From the NCBI RefSeq assembly GCF_030811855.1, contig NZ_JAUSRN010000001.1:248001-312000 (forward strand): 64,000 nt of DNA. Direction: 5' to 3'. The notes below the pieces were generated by a model. That model was not told the origin of the DNA. It ran no database searches and was given only the letters and a program-made list of their open reading frames with translations. Made by a program: the position numbers and the translations under genes. The stretch is from Variovorax paradoxus (lineage in GTDB: Bacteria; Pseudomonadota; Gammaproteobacteria; Burkholderiales; Burkholderiaceae_C). Below are positions 14,123-22,800 of the stretch, piece by piece. The number at the start of each line of letters is the position of its first letter. Position 1 is the stretch's first letter.

Positions 14123-15190
14123 ATGAACTCCACTTCCCTCGTTCGTGCCAGTGGCACGGTGCGTGCACGCCCCGTCGCGCCCGCTTTGGCCCCGGCGGCC
14201 GCCAACGTCGCCGCGCCGGCCCCTGACGACAAGTCGTACCCCGCCGCACGCAACACCGCGCAGCCCTTCGATGCCGGCTGGTTCGACAATCTTCGCGTCA
14301 ACCTCTCGGCTGCCGAGCGCCGCGTGGCCACGCTGCCCGGCCGCCGCTCGGTCAAGAAGGACGCGCAGGCCGGCTGGCTGCTCAAGGCCATCAGCTGCAT
14401 CGACCTGACCACGCTGAGCGGCGACGACACGGCCGAGCGCGTGCGCAGGCTCTGCGCCAAGGCCGTCACTCCGGTGCGCTCCGACCTGCTGGCCGCATTG
14501 GGCTTTGCGGACCGCACGCTGCACACCGGCGCGGTCTGTGTCTATCACCGCTTCGTGGCCACGGCCGTCGATGCACTCGCAGGCTCTGGCATTCCGGTGG
14601 CGGCGGTGTCCACGGGCTTTCCCGCCGGGCTGATTCCGCACGAGCTCAAGCTCAAGGAAATCGAAGCCTCGGTGCGCGACGGCGCGGCCGAGATCGACAT
14701 CGTCATCACGCGCGAACACGTGCTCACTGGCCAGTGGCGCAGGCTCTACGACGAGATGCGCGACTTCCGCCTCGCGGCCGGCGATGCGCATGTGAAAGCC
14801 ATCCTCGCGACGGGCGAACTCAAGACGCTGCGCAACGTGGCCAAGGCCTCGATGGTCTGCATGATGGCCGGCGCGGATTTCATCAAGACCTCCACCGGCA
14901 AGGAAGGCGTGAACGCCACGCCGCTGGTCACGCTGGTGATGCTGCGCATGATCCGGCAGTACGAGGCCCGCACGGGTTTTCGCGTGGGCTACAAGCCGGC
15001 CGGCGGTGTCTCCACAGCCAAGACCGCGCTCGACTACCAGGTGCTCATGAAGGAAGAGCTGGGCCGTGCCTGGCTCGAGCCCGAGCTGTTCCGCATCGGC
15101 GCGTCCACCCTGCTGGCCGACATCGAGCGCCAGCTGGAACACCACGTCACGGGCCGCTACTCGGCCTTCCACCGCCACCCGATCGGATGA
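14123..15190 (+). CDS. deoC: deoxyribose-phosphate aldolase, 355 aa
   Basis: Cleaves 2-deoxyribose-5-phosphate to glyceraldehyde-3-phosphate and acetaldehyde. The Schiff-base lysine is Lys255 in DFIKTSTGK, with the usual catalytic aspartate near Asp192 (EIDIVI) and the lysine in YKPAGGVST. It is about 100 residues longer than E. coli DeoC because of an Ala/Pro-rich N-terminal extension, a form common in Burkholderiales. First gene of the operon; the aldehyde dehydrogenase that would take the acetaldehyde starts 4 bp after it. Confidence 0.93.
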   Translation: MNSTSLVRASGTVRARPVAPALAPAAANVAAPAPDDKSYPAARNTAQPFDAGWFDNLRVNLSAAERRVATLPGRRSVKKDAQAGWLLKAISCIDLTTLSGDDTAERVRRLCAKAVTPVRSDLLAALGFADRTLHTGAVCVYHRFVATAVDALAGSGIPVAAVSTGFPAGLIPHELKLKEIEASVRDGAAEIDIVITREHVLTGQWRRLYDEMRDFRLAAGDAHVKAILATGELKTLRNVAKASMVCMMAGADFIKTSTGKEGVNATPLVTLVMLRMIRQYEARTGFRVGYKPAGGVSTAKTALDYQVLMKEELGRAWLEPELFRIGASTLLADIERQLEHHVTGRYSAFHRHPIG

Positions 15191-15194
15191 CCCG

Positions 15195-17603
15195 ATGAGC
15201 AGCAACAGCAGCGTCGCACGCTATTTCGACACCATGGACTACGGCCCCGCGCCAGAGAGCGACACCGACGCCCGCCAATGGCTCTCGCGCCATTCGGAAG
15301 GCTTCGGCCATTTCATCGGCGGCCGTTTCACCGCTGCTTCGGCCGGCGCGCGTTTCGACAGCGCCGAGCCGGCCACCGGCCAGCGGCTCGCCCGCATCGC
15401 ACAAGGATCGGCGCAGGACGTGGACGCTGCCGTCGCTGCGGCGCGCGCCGCGCAGCCCGGCTGGCTGGCGCTCGGCGGCCATGGCCGTGCGCGGCACCTG
15501 TACGCCCTGGCGCGCATGGTGCAGCGCCATGCGCGGCTGCTCGCGGTGGTCGAGGCGCTGGACAACGGCAAGCCGATCCGCGAGACGCGCGACCTCGACG
15601 TGCCGCTGGTGGTGCGCCACTTCTATCACCACGCCGGCTGGGCCCAGCTGCAGGAGCGCGAGTTCGCCGACCAGGTGCCGCTGGGCGTGATCGGCCAGAT
15701 CATTCCCTGGAACTTCCCGCTGCTGATGCTGGCCTGGAAGATCGCGCCCGCGCTCGCGCTGGGCAACACGGTGGTGCTCAAGCCAGCAGAACTCACGCCG
15801 CTTAGCGCCCTGCTGTTCGCCGAGCTCGCCGCAGAGGCCGGCCTGCCCGCGGGCGTGCTGAACGTGGTAACCGGCGACGGCGCCACGGGCGCGGCGCTGG
15901 TGGCGCACGAAAGCGTCGACAAGATCGCCTTCACGGGCTCGACCGACGTAGGCCGCTTGATCCGCGAGGCCACCGCGGGCTCGGGCAAGTCGCTCACGCT
16001 GGAGCTGGGCGGCAAGTCGCCCTTCATCGTGTTCGACGACGCCGACATCGACGCCGCGGTGGAAGGCGTGGTCGACGCCATCTGGTTCAACCAGGGCCAG
16101 GTGTGCTGCGCCGGCTCGCGGCTGCTGCTGCAGGAAGGCATTGCGGCCGACTTCATCGAACGCCTCAAGCGCCGCATGCAGAGCCTGCGCGTGGGCCTGC
16201 CGCTGGACAAGGCGATCGACATCGGCAGCCTGATCGATCCTTCGCAGCTGGAGCGCGTGCGTTCGCTGGTGGCCACGGGCGTGCGCGAAGGCGCGGCCTG
16301 CTACCAGCCGCCGGGTGCGCTGCCCGCGGGCGGCAGCTTCTTTCCGCCCACGCTGCTGACGGGCGTGCACCCGGCCTCCACCGTGGCAACGGAGGAGATC
16401 TTCGGGCCGGTGCTGGTGACCATGACCTTCCGCACGCCCGACGAGGCCGTGGCACTGGCCAACAACACCCGCTATGGTCTTGCGGCCAGTGTGTGGAGCG
16501 AGACCATCGGCCTTGCCCTGGGCATCGCGCCGCAACTGCAGGCCGGCGTGGTGTGGGTCAACGCGACCAACCTGTTCGACGCGGGCGTGGGCTTCGGCGG
16601 CTACCGCGAGTCGGGCTACGGCCGCGAAGGCGGACGCGAAGGCTGCTACGAATACCTGAAGCCGCGCGCGTGGTCCGGGCGCAAGCCGCGTCTGGCCACA
16701 GCGCCTGCCCCAGCGGCAAACGAAGCCGGCACGGCATCGGTCGCCGGCGCGCTTCCAGCCATGGACCGCACGGCCAAGCTGTTCATCGGCGGCAAGCAGG
16801 TGCGCCCCGACGGCGAGCAGTCGCAGCCCGTGTTCTCCGCCGCCGGGCATCGGATCGGCGAGGTGGGAACCGGCAACCGCAAGGACATCCGCAATGCCGT
16901 GGCCGCCGCGCGCGCCGCCGCAGGCTGGTCCAGCGCAACGCCGCACCGCCGCGCCCAGGCGCTTTATTACCTCGCCGAGAACCTCTCGGCACGCGCCGGC
17001 GAATTCGCCGCGCGTCTCACAAGCCTGACCGGCGTGGCCGCGCGCGCCGCGCAGGCCGAAGTCGACGCCGCCGTGAGCCGCCTCTTCTCCTACGGGGCCT
17101 GGGCCGACAAGTACGAAGGCACGGTGCATGTGCCGCCGCTGCGCGGCGTCGCGCTCGCCACCGTCGAGCCCATCGGCGTGGTCGGCGTGGTGTGCCCCGA
17201 CGAGGCGCCGCTGCTGTCCTTCGTGAGCCTGCTCGCCCCGCTGCTCGCGATGGGCAACCGCACGGTGATCGTGCCGAGCGAGAAGCATCCGCTGATCGCC
17301 ACCGACTTCTACCAGGTGCTCGAAACCTCCGACCTGCCCGACGGGGTGGTCAACCTCGTGACCGGCCCTGCCACCGGCCTCGCGCAGACGCTGGCTGAGC
17401 ACGACGATGTCGATGCGCTATGGGTCTTCGGCGCGAAGGAGCGGTCGCGCATGGCCGAGCGGCTCTCGGTCGGCAACCTCAAGCGCACGCTGGTCGATCA
17501 CGGCCTGGCCACCGACTGGCATGACGACTCGGCTGCCGAAGGCCCGCTGTTCCTGCGGCATGCCACGCAGATCAAGAACATCTGGATTCCCTATGGCGAA
17601 TAA
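15195..17603 (+). CDS. tandem aldehyde dehydrogenase fusion, 802 aa
   Basis: Two ALDH modules in one chain. The first (about 1-500) is complete, with Glu near 269 in LELGGKSPF and the catalytic Cys near 303 in GQVCCAGS. The second (about 520-802) covers the NAD-binding part (KLFIGGKQVRPDGEQ, VEPIGVVGVVCPDEAP, VVNLVTGP) but stops short and lacks a catalytic Cys. In this operon the enzyme probably oxidises acetaldehyde from DeoC to acetate. The inactive half may be structural, as in known double-domain ALDHs. It starts 4 bp after deoC, so coupling is likely. Confidence 0.88.
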   Translation: MSSNSSVARYFDTMDYGPAPESDTDARQWLSRHSEGFGHFIGGRFTAASAGARFDSAEPATGQRLARIAQGSAQDVDAAVAAARAAQPGWLALGGHGRARHLYALARMVQRHARLLAVVEALDNGKPIRETRDLDVPLVVRHFYHHAGWAQLQEREFADQVPLGVIGQIIPWNFPLLMLAWKIAPALALGNTVVLKPAELTPLSALLFAELAAEAGLPAGVLNVVTGDGATGAALVAHESVDKIAFTGSTDVGRLIREATAGSGKSLTLELGGKSPFIVFDDADIDAAVEGVVDAIWFNQGQVCCAGSRLLLQEGIAADFIERLKRRMQSLRVGLPLDKAIDIGSLIDPSQLERVRSLVATGVREGAACYQPPGALPAGGSFFPPTLLTGVHPASTVATEEIFGPVLVTMTFRTPDEAVALANNTRYGLAASVWSETIGLALGIAPQLQAGVVWVNATNLFDAGVGFGGYRESGYGREGGREGCYEYLKPRAWSGRKPRLATAPAPAANEAGTASVAGALPAMDRTAKLFIGGKQVRPDGEQSQPVFSAAGHRIGEVGTGNRKDIRNAVAAARAAAGWSSATPHRRAQALYYLAENLSARAGEFAARLTSLTGVAARAAQAEVDAAVSRLFSYGAWADKYEGTVHVPPLRGVALATVEPIGVVGVVCPDEAPLLSFVSLLAPLLAMGNRTVIVPSEKHPLIATDFYQVLETSDLPDGVVNLVTGPATGLAQTLAEHDDVDALWVFGAKERSRMAERLSVGNLKRTLVDHGLATDWHDDSAAEGPLFLRHATQIKNIWIPYGE

Positions 17604-17655
17604 GCGTCGGCAGGGCCGTTCAATTTCTCAAAACCAAGGGAAATCCCCCAATAGC

Positions 17656-17675
17656 AAACGTTTGCGCAAACGTTT
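17656..17675. promoter_or_regulatory. double LacI/GalR-type operator
   Basis: AAACGTTTGCGCAAACGTTT is a perfect 20-bp palindrome made of two AAACGTTT boxes around GCGC. GCAAACGTTTGC is the classic LacI-family site. It lies 52 bp before the RbsD-like gene, so the second half of the operon may have its own promoter. No LacI regulator is in the window. Confidence 0.65.
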
Positions 17676-17726
17676 TCCTTCCCTAAGATCGCGCTTTGCC
17701 GAGCCGTTTCATTCCGAGGAGTCCGC

Positions 17727-18179
17727 ATGCTGAAGTCCATCCACCCCCTGCTCAACGCCGACGTGCTGTACGCCTTGCGTGCCATGGGCCATGGCGACGA
17801 ACTGGTGCTGTGCGATGCCAACTTTCCGGCCGATTCGGTCGCGCGCCAGACCACGCTCGGACGGCTGCTGCGCATTGATGGGGTGGGCACCACCGAGGCG
17901 GCGCGCGCCATCCTGTCGGTGCTGCCGCTCGACAACGCCGTGGACGATCCGGCGCGCCGGATGGAAATCATGGGACAGCCGAACGAAATTCCCCCGGTGC
18001 AGCAGGAAATGCAGCGCGAGATCGACGCCGCCGAGGGGCGCGTGCGTCCGCTAGGCTCGATCGAACGCTTCGCCTTCTACGAAGCCGCGCGCCGCGCCTA
18101 CTGCGTGATCGCCACCGGCGAGCGCCGCTTCTACGGCTGCTTCATCTTCAAAAAGGGCGTGCTCGCGCCGCAGGACTGA
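17727..18179 (+). CDS. RbsD/FucU family sugar mutarotase, 150 aa
   Basis: Belongs to the RbsD/FucU family, which interconverts sugar anomers so that kinase or isomerase receives the right form. The HGDELVLCDANFPADS segment holds the family His and Asp; the C-terminal FYEAARRAYCVIATGERRFYG is also typical. Length matches FucU (about 140-150). It starts after a LacI-type operator and ends 4 bp before the kinase gene. Confidence 0.88.
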   Translation: MLKSIHPLLNADVLYALRAMGHGDELVLCDANFPADSVARQTTLGRLLRIDGVGTTEAARAILSVLPLDNAVDDPARRMEIMGQPNEIPPVQQEMQREIDAAEGRVRPLGSIERFAFYEAARRAYCVIATGERRFYGCFIFKKGVLAPQD

Positions 18180-18183
18180 CTCC

Positions 18184-19128
18184 ATGACCGTCGTCACTTC
18201 CAGGCAGCACGGCGTGGCCGTGCTCGGCATCTTCGTCGCCGACCTCGCATTCCGCGCGGCCAACCTTCCGGGCGTGGGCCAGACCATCGCCGGCTCGGGC
18301 TTCGCGATGGGCCCGGGCGGCAAGGGATCGAACCAGGCCGTGGCGGCCGCGCGCGCGGGTGCCGGGGTAACGTTCATCTCGAAGCTGGGGCAGGACGCCT
18401 TCGGCAACGACGCGCTCGCCCTGTGGTCACGCGAAGGCATCACGCCGCGCGCACCGCAGGTGACGGCGCAACCGACCGGTGCGGCATTCATCTACGTCCA
18501 TGAAGTCACCGGTGACAACGCCATCATCGTCGTGCCAGGCGCCGCCGCGCTGATCGATGCGGCCGACGTGGATGCGGCCGCTGATGCGATCCGCAGCGCG
18601 CGCGTGTTCGTCACTCAGCTCGAGCAGCCTGCCGCCGCCGCGCGGCGCGGGCTGGAGATCGCGCGCAAGGCCGGCACCGTCACCGTCTTCAACCCCGCGC
18701 CCGCCCTGCCCTTCGACGATGCGCTCTACGCGCTGTGCGACTACATCACGCCCAACGAGCACGAGGCCGCCGCCTTGAGCGGCATGCCCGTCGAAACCAT
18801 CGAGGACGCGCGCCGCGCGGGCGACTTCTTCCTGGCTAAAGGCGTGGGCTGCGCGCTCATCACGCTCGGCGACAAGGGCGCCCTGCTGCACAGCGCCAAC
18901 GGTTCCGAGCACATTCCGGTGTTCCGCGCCGGCGCGGTGAAGGAGACCGCCGGCGCGGGCGACGCCTTCAATGGCGGCTTTGCGGCCGCGCTGGCCGAAG
19001 GCGCCACCGCCCTCGAGGCAGCGCGCTTCGGCGCGGCGGTGGCGGCCATCTCGGTGACGCGTGCCGGCACGGCGCCCTCGATGCCCACGCGCGCCGAAGT
19101 CGACGCGTTGCTGGCCCGCGCCGCCTGA
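18184..19128 (+). CDS. PfkB-family kinase, ribokinase/deoxyribokinase type, 314 aa
   Basis: Phosphorylates a pentose, here probably deoxyribose. Family signature 1 is GPGGKGSNQAVAAAR and signature 2 is ETAGAGDAFNGGF with the catalytic Asp. Length is normal. Neighbours (mutarotase before, aldolase upstream, sugar transporter after) suggest it makes deoxyribose-5-phosphate for DeoC. Ribose cannot be excluded. Confidence 0.9.
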   Translation: MTVVTSRQHGVAVLGIFVADLAFRAANLPGVGQTIAGSGFAMGPGGKGSNQAVAAARAGAGVTFISKLGQDAFGNDALALWSREGITPRAPQVTAQPTGAAFIYVHEVTGDNAIIVVPGAAALIDAADVDAAADAIRSARVFVTQLEQPAAAARRGLEIARKAGTVTVFNPAPALPFDDALYALCDYITPNEHEAAALSGMPVETIEDARRAGDFFLAKGVGCALITLGDKGALLHSANGSEHIPVFRAGAVKETAGAGDAFNGGFAAALAEGATALEAARFGAAVAAISVTRAGTAPSMPTRAEVDALLARAA

Positions 19129-19141
19129 CAGGACTCTCTTC

Positions 19142-20194
19142 ATGAAGCTTAAGTTCTCAGACCGCGAACTCAACTTCCTGGTCGGCATCAACGTCCTCAT
19201 CCTCGTGGTGGCGACGGTGCTCTCCAAGGGCGACTTCCTGGACGTCTACAACTTCCAGTCCATGGGCGGCCAGTTGCCCGAACTCGGCCTCCTGGCCATG
19301 GGCGTGGCGCTGTCGATGATCTCTGGCAACGGCGGCATCGACCTGTCGGGCGTGGCGCTGGCCAACCTCGCGGGCGTGGCGGCCGCCACGCTCGCACCGC
19401 AGCTGGCCTCGCCCGACGTGTCGCCCTGGCTCTATACCGGCTGGTTCGCCGCCATCGCGCTGGCGACAGGCCTGGCCGGCGGGCTGCTCAACGGCATGCT
19501 CATCGCGAAGGCAGGCCTCACGCCGATCCTCTGCACGCTGGGCACGCAACTGCTCTACACCGGCCTGGCCGTGGTGCTCACGGGGGGCTCCAGCTTGCGC
19601 GTGGGCAATGCCGAGGCGCTCTCGGCCATCGGCAACGAGATGGTGCTGGGCGTGCCGATTCCGTTCGTGATCTTCTTCGTGATGCTGCTGGCCGTCGGCT
19701 GGCTGCTTCGGCAGAGCCCCTTCGGCATCCGCCTGTTCCTGCTCGGCACCAACGCCAAGGCGGCGCGCTACGCCGGCATCTCGCAGGCCCGCATGCTGAT
19801 CGCGACCTATGCGCTGTGCGGATTCCTCGCGGCCGTAGCGGGCGTGATCATCGCCGCGCGCACCGCGAGCGTGAAGTCGGACTACGGCAACTCCTACCTG
19901 CTGATCGCCATTCTCATCACGGTGATGGCGGGTGTGCGGCCGCAAGGCGGCTACGGACGCATGGTGTGCCTGTTCTTCTCGGCGATGGCGCTGCAGCTGC
20001 TGTCGAGCACCTTCAACCTGCTGGGCATTTCCAACTTCTTCCGCGACTGCGCCTGGGGCCTGCTGCTGCTGTTCTTCCTGGCGTATGGGCGCTTCGGCCT
20101 GCAGGACCTGCGCGTCTTTCTTTCCACCACGCGCACGAGCGCACCGTCGCACCAGCTCCCTCCTGGCGCGGCGCAAAGAAATTCCGAGGGCTAG
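19142..20194 (+). CDS. sugar ABC transporter permease, RbsC-like, 350 aa
   Basis: Inner-membrane permease of the ribose/AI-2 transporter class with about nine hydrophobic segments, the conserved GNGGIDLSGVALANLAG and LLIAILITVMAGVRPQGG regions. A short polar tail follows the last segment. It starts 13 bp after the kinase and precedes the binding protein. A second, different permease is encoded at the end of the operon, so the channel is probably a heterodimer as in LsrC/LsrD. Confidence 0.9.
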   Translation: MKLKFSDRELNFLVGINVLILVVATVLSKGDFLDVYNFQSMGGQLPELGLLAMGVALSMISGNGGIDLSGVALANLAGVAAATLAPQLASPDVSPWLYTGWFAAIALATGLAGGLLNGMLIAKAGLTPILCTLGTQLLYTGLAVVLTGGSSLRVGNAEALSAIGNEMVLGVPIPFVIFFVMLLAVGWLLRQSPFGIRLFLLGTNAKAARYAGISQARMLIATYALCGFLAAVAGVIIAARTASVKSDYGNSYLLIAILITVMAGVRPQGGYGRMVCLFFSAMALQLLSSTFNLLGISNFFRDCAWGLLLLFFLAYGRFGLQDLRVFLSTTRTSAPSHQLPPGAAQRNSEG

Positions 20195-20206
20195 GAGACA
20201 AAAGAA

Positions 20207-21211
20207 ATGCTGAAGAAAACCAAGATCGCCTGCACCGTGCTCGCACTCACCGCCGTGGCCTTCGCCTCGGCACTGCATGCGCAGGGCAAGCCGCAAGACA
20301 TCGTCACCGTGGTCAAGATCACGGGTATCAGCTGGTTCAACCGCATGGAAGTGGGCGTGAAGGAGTTCGGCGCGAGCACGCCCGGCGTGGCCACGCGCCA
20401 GATCGGCCCGGCGCAGTCGGACGCCGCGCAGCAGCAACGCCTGGTGGAAGACCTGGTGGCCAAGAAGGTCGACGCCATTGCCGTCGTCTCGATGGATCCG
20501 CCCACCCTCGAGCCGGTGCTCAAGCGCGCGATGGAGCGCGGCATCAAGGTCGTGACGCACGAGGCGGACAACCAGAAGAACACCATGGTCGACATCGAGG
20601 CCTTCGACAACACGGCCTACGGCGCGCGCATCAACGAGCGCCTGGCGGCCTGCATGGGCCAGCAGGGCAAGTGGACCTCGCTGGTCGGGTCGCTGGGCAG
20701 CCAGTCGCAGGTGCAGTGGGCCGACGGCGGCGCCTCGAACGCGAAAAAGTACCCCAAGATGGCGCTGGTCGACGCCAAGAACGAATCGCTCAACGACGCC
20801 GAGAAGGCCTACGGCAAGGCCAAGGAAATGCTGCGCAAGCACCCCGACCTGAAGGGCTTCCAGGGCTCGTCGTCGCTCGACGTGCTGGGCATCGGCCGCG
20901 CCGTGGAAGAAGCCGGTCTGCAGGGCAAGGTCTGCGTCTTCGGCACCGGGCTGCCGAGCGAGGCGGCCAAGTTCCTCGAGTCGGGCGCGGTCGGCGGCAT
21001 CGCCTTCTGGGATCCGAAGGACGCCGGCCTCGTCATGAACAAGGCGGCCAAGATGCTGATCGACGGCAAGACCATCACCGACGGCGCCGACATGGGCGTG
21101 CCGGGCTACAACAAGGTCTCGGTCAAGAAGGGCCCGGGCGTCGGCGTCATCGTCACGGGCCAGGCCTGGGTCGAGGTCGACAAGCAGAACTACAAGAAGT
21201 ACGCCTTCTGA
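20207..21211 (+). CDS. sugar ABC transporter substrate-binding protein, LsrB/RhaS-like, 334 aa
   Basis: Periplasmic binding protein with a signal peptide of about 23 residues (KIACTVLALTAVAFASALHA). The start KITGISWFNRMEVGVKEFG and motifs QRLVEDLVAKKVDAIAVVSM and VPGYNKV are those of the autoinducer-2/rhamnose group. The ligand could be deoxyribose or another sugar; AI-2-like compounds are possible. It lies between permease and ATPase genes. Confidence 0.88.
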   Translation: MLKKTKIACTVLALTAVAFASALHAQGKPQDIVTVVKITGISWFNRMEVGVKEFGASTPGVATRQIGPAQSDAAQQQRLVEDLVAKKVDAIAVVSMDPPTLEPVLKRAMERGIKVVTHEADNQKNTMVDIEAFDNTAYGARINERLAACMGQQGKWTSLVGSLGSQSQVQWADGGASNAKKYPKMALVDAKNESLNDAEKAYGKAKEMLRKHPDLKGFQGSSSLDVLGIGRAVEEAGLQGKVCVFGTGLPSEAAKFLESGAVGGIAFWDPKDAGLVMNKAAKMLIDGKTITDGADMGVPGYNKVSVKKGPGVGVIVTGQAWVEVDKQNYKKYAF

Positions 21212-21222
21212 GCCTGCGAACC

Positions 21223-22800
21223 ATGACGCTTGCAGCGCCCATCACGCACGCTCCGGCCGCGCCGGCGGGGCGCCGCGTCTTTCTCGAAGTGCAGGACGTG
21301 CACAAGCGCTTCGCGGGCGTGCACGCGCTGCGCGGCATCGACCTGACGATCGAGGCCGGCGAGATCTACCACCTGCTCGGCGAGAACGGTTGTGGCAAGA
21401 GCACGCTGATCAAGATCATCTCGGGCGCGCAGCCGCCGAGCCAGGGCCGCATCGTGATCGACGGCTCGCCGCACGATGCGCTGTCGCCGCTGAAGGCGCT
21501 CACGCTGGGCATCGAGACGGTCTACCAGGACCTGTCCCTGTTGCCCAACATGAGCGTGGCCGAAAACGTGGCACTCAGCGAGCAGTTGGTGACCACCGGC
21601 GGCAAGCTGGCGCGCCGCTTCGACCGCAAGGCGGTGGCGGCCACGGCCGTGCGCGCGCTGGAGACGGTGAGGCTGCCGACCGACGCTGCCTTCCTGGCGC
21701 GCCGTGTCGACGAGCTGCCCATTGCCACGCGCCAGCTGGTGGCCATCGCCCGGGCCGTGGCCACGCGCGCACGCATGGTCATCATGGACGAACCCACCAC
21801 CTCCCTCACACAGAAAGAAGTCGACAACCTCGTGCACGTGGTCGAGGCCCTGCGCGCGCAGGGAGTGGCGGTGCTGTTTGTGAGCCACAAGCTGGACGAA
21901 TGCATGGCCATGGGCGGCCAGGCCATCGTGTTCCGCGACGGCACCAAGGTCGCGCAGGGGCCGATCAAGGATTTCACCAAGACCGAGCTCTCGCACTGGA
22001 TGACCGGCAAGCAGCTCGACGGCGCACGCTATCGCCACCGCTCGCACGACGGCGACGCGCTGCTGAAGGTCGAGGCGCTGGGCCGCGGCACGCAGTTCAG
22101 CGACGTGGGCTTCACGCTGCACAAAGGGGAGATCCTCGGCATCACCGGGCTGCTCGACTCGGGGCGCAACGAGCTCGCGATGGCGCTCGCGGGCGTGCAG
22201 GCGGCGGACCGTGGCCGCATCTCGCTCGCCGCGAAGGAGATCACGCTGAAGACGCCGGCCGACGGCATTCGCCAGGGCATCGGCTATGTGCCCGAAGACC
22301 GGCTCAGCGAAGGCCTTTTTCTCGACAAGCCGATCCGCGACAACATCGTCACGGCCGTGCTCAGCCGCCTGCGCGGCCGCTTCGGCGCGCTCGATGCGCG
22401 CCAGTGCCAGGCGCTGGCCGAACGCACGGTGACCGACCTGCAGATCGCCACGCCTGACGTGGACCGGCCAGTGCAGTCGCTCTCGGGCGGCAACCAGCAG
22501 CGCGTGCTGATTGGCCGCTGGCTCGCCATCGATCCGCGCGTGCTGATCCTGCACGGCCCGACGGTGGGCGTGGACGTGGGCTCGAAAGACACCATCTACC
22601 GCATCGTGCAGCGGCTGGCCGAGCAGGGCCTGGGCGTGATCCTGGTCAGCGACGACCTGCAGGAGCTGCTGCAGAACTGCGACCGCATCCTGCTGATGCG
22701 CAAGGGCCGCATCGCCCACGACTTCGATGCGCAAGGGCTGGCCGAAAGCGAGCTGTACCGCGCGCTGGTTTCCGACACCTCCTCTCCCGCATTCTCATGA
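21223..22800 (+). CDS. sugar ABC transporter ATP-binding protein, 525 aa
   Basis: Two ABC domains in tandem as in RbsA/LsrA. Domain 1 has a normal Walker A (GENGCGKSTLI) and Walker B (VIMDEPTTSLT). Domain 2 has LLDSGRNELAMAL in place of a Walker A, lacks the lysine, but keeps LSGGNQQRVLIGRWL, which is typical of this class. The ATG follows the binding protein by 12 bp, and the stop overlaps the next gene by 4 bp. Confidence 0.92.
   Translation: MTLAAPITHAPAAPAGRRVFLEVQDVHKRFAGVHALRGIDLTIEAGEIYHLLGENGCGKSTLIKIISGAQPPSQGRIVIDGSPHDALSPLKALTLGIETVYQDLSLLPNMSVAENVALSEQLVTTGGKLARRFDRKAVAATAVRALETVRLPTDAAFLARRVDELPIATRQLVAIARAVATRARMVIMDEPTTSLTQKEVDNLVHVVEALRAQGVAVLFVSHKLDECMAMGGQAIVFRDGTKVAQGPIKDFTKTELSHWMTGKQLDGARYRHRSHDGDALLKVEALGRGTQFSDVGFTLHKGEILGITGLLDSGRNELAMALAGVQAADRGRISLAAKEITLKTPADGIRQGIGYVPEDRLSEGLFLDKPIRDNIVTAVLSRLRGRFGALDARQCQALAERTVTDLQIATPDVDRPVQSLSGGNQQRVLIGRWLAIDPRVLILHGPTVGVDVGSKDTIYRIVQRLAEQGLGVILVSDDLQELLQNCDRILLMRKGRIAHDFDAQGLAESELYRALVSDTSSPAFS

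Noticed and set aside
15147..17402. A 751-codon open frame on the minus strand
   Set aside because: It is the antisense shadow of the double aldehyde dehydrogenase in a GC-rich region; His/Arg/Gly-rich product with no domain.
19816..21222. N-terminal extension of the sugar ATPase frame
   Set aside because: It overlaps the permease and binding-protein genes out of frame and encodes Arg/Gly-rich sequence; the ATG at 21223 fits the family start.
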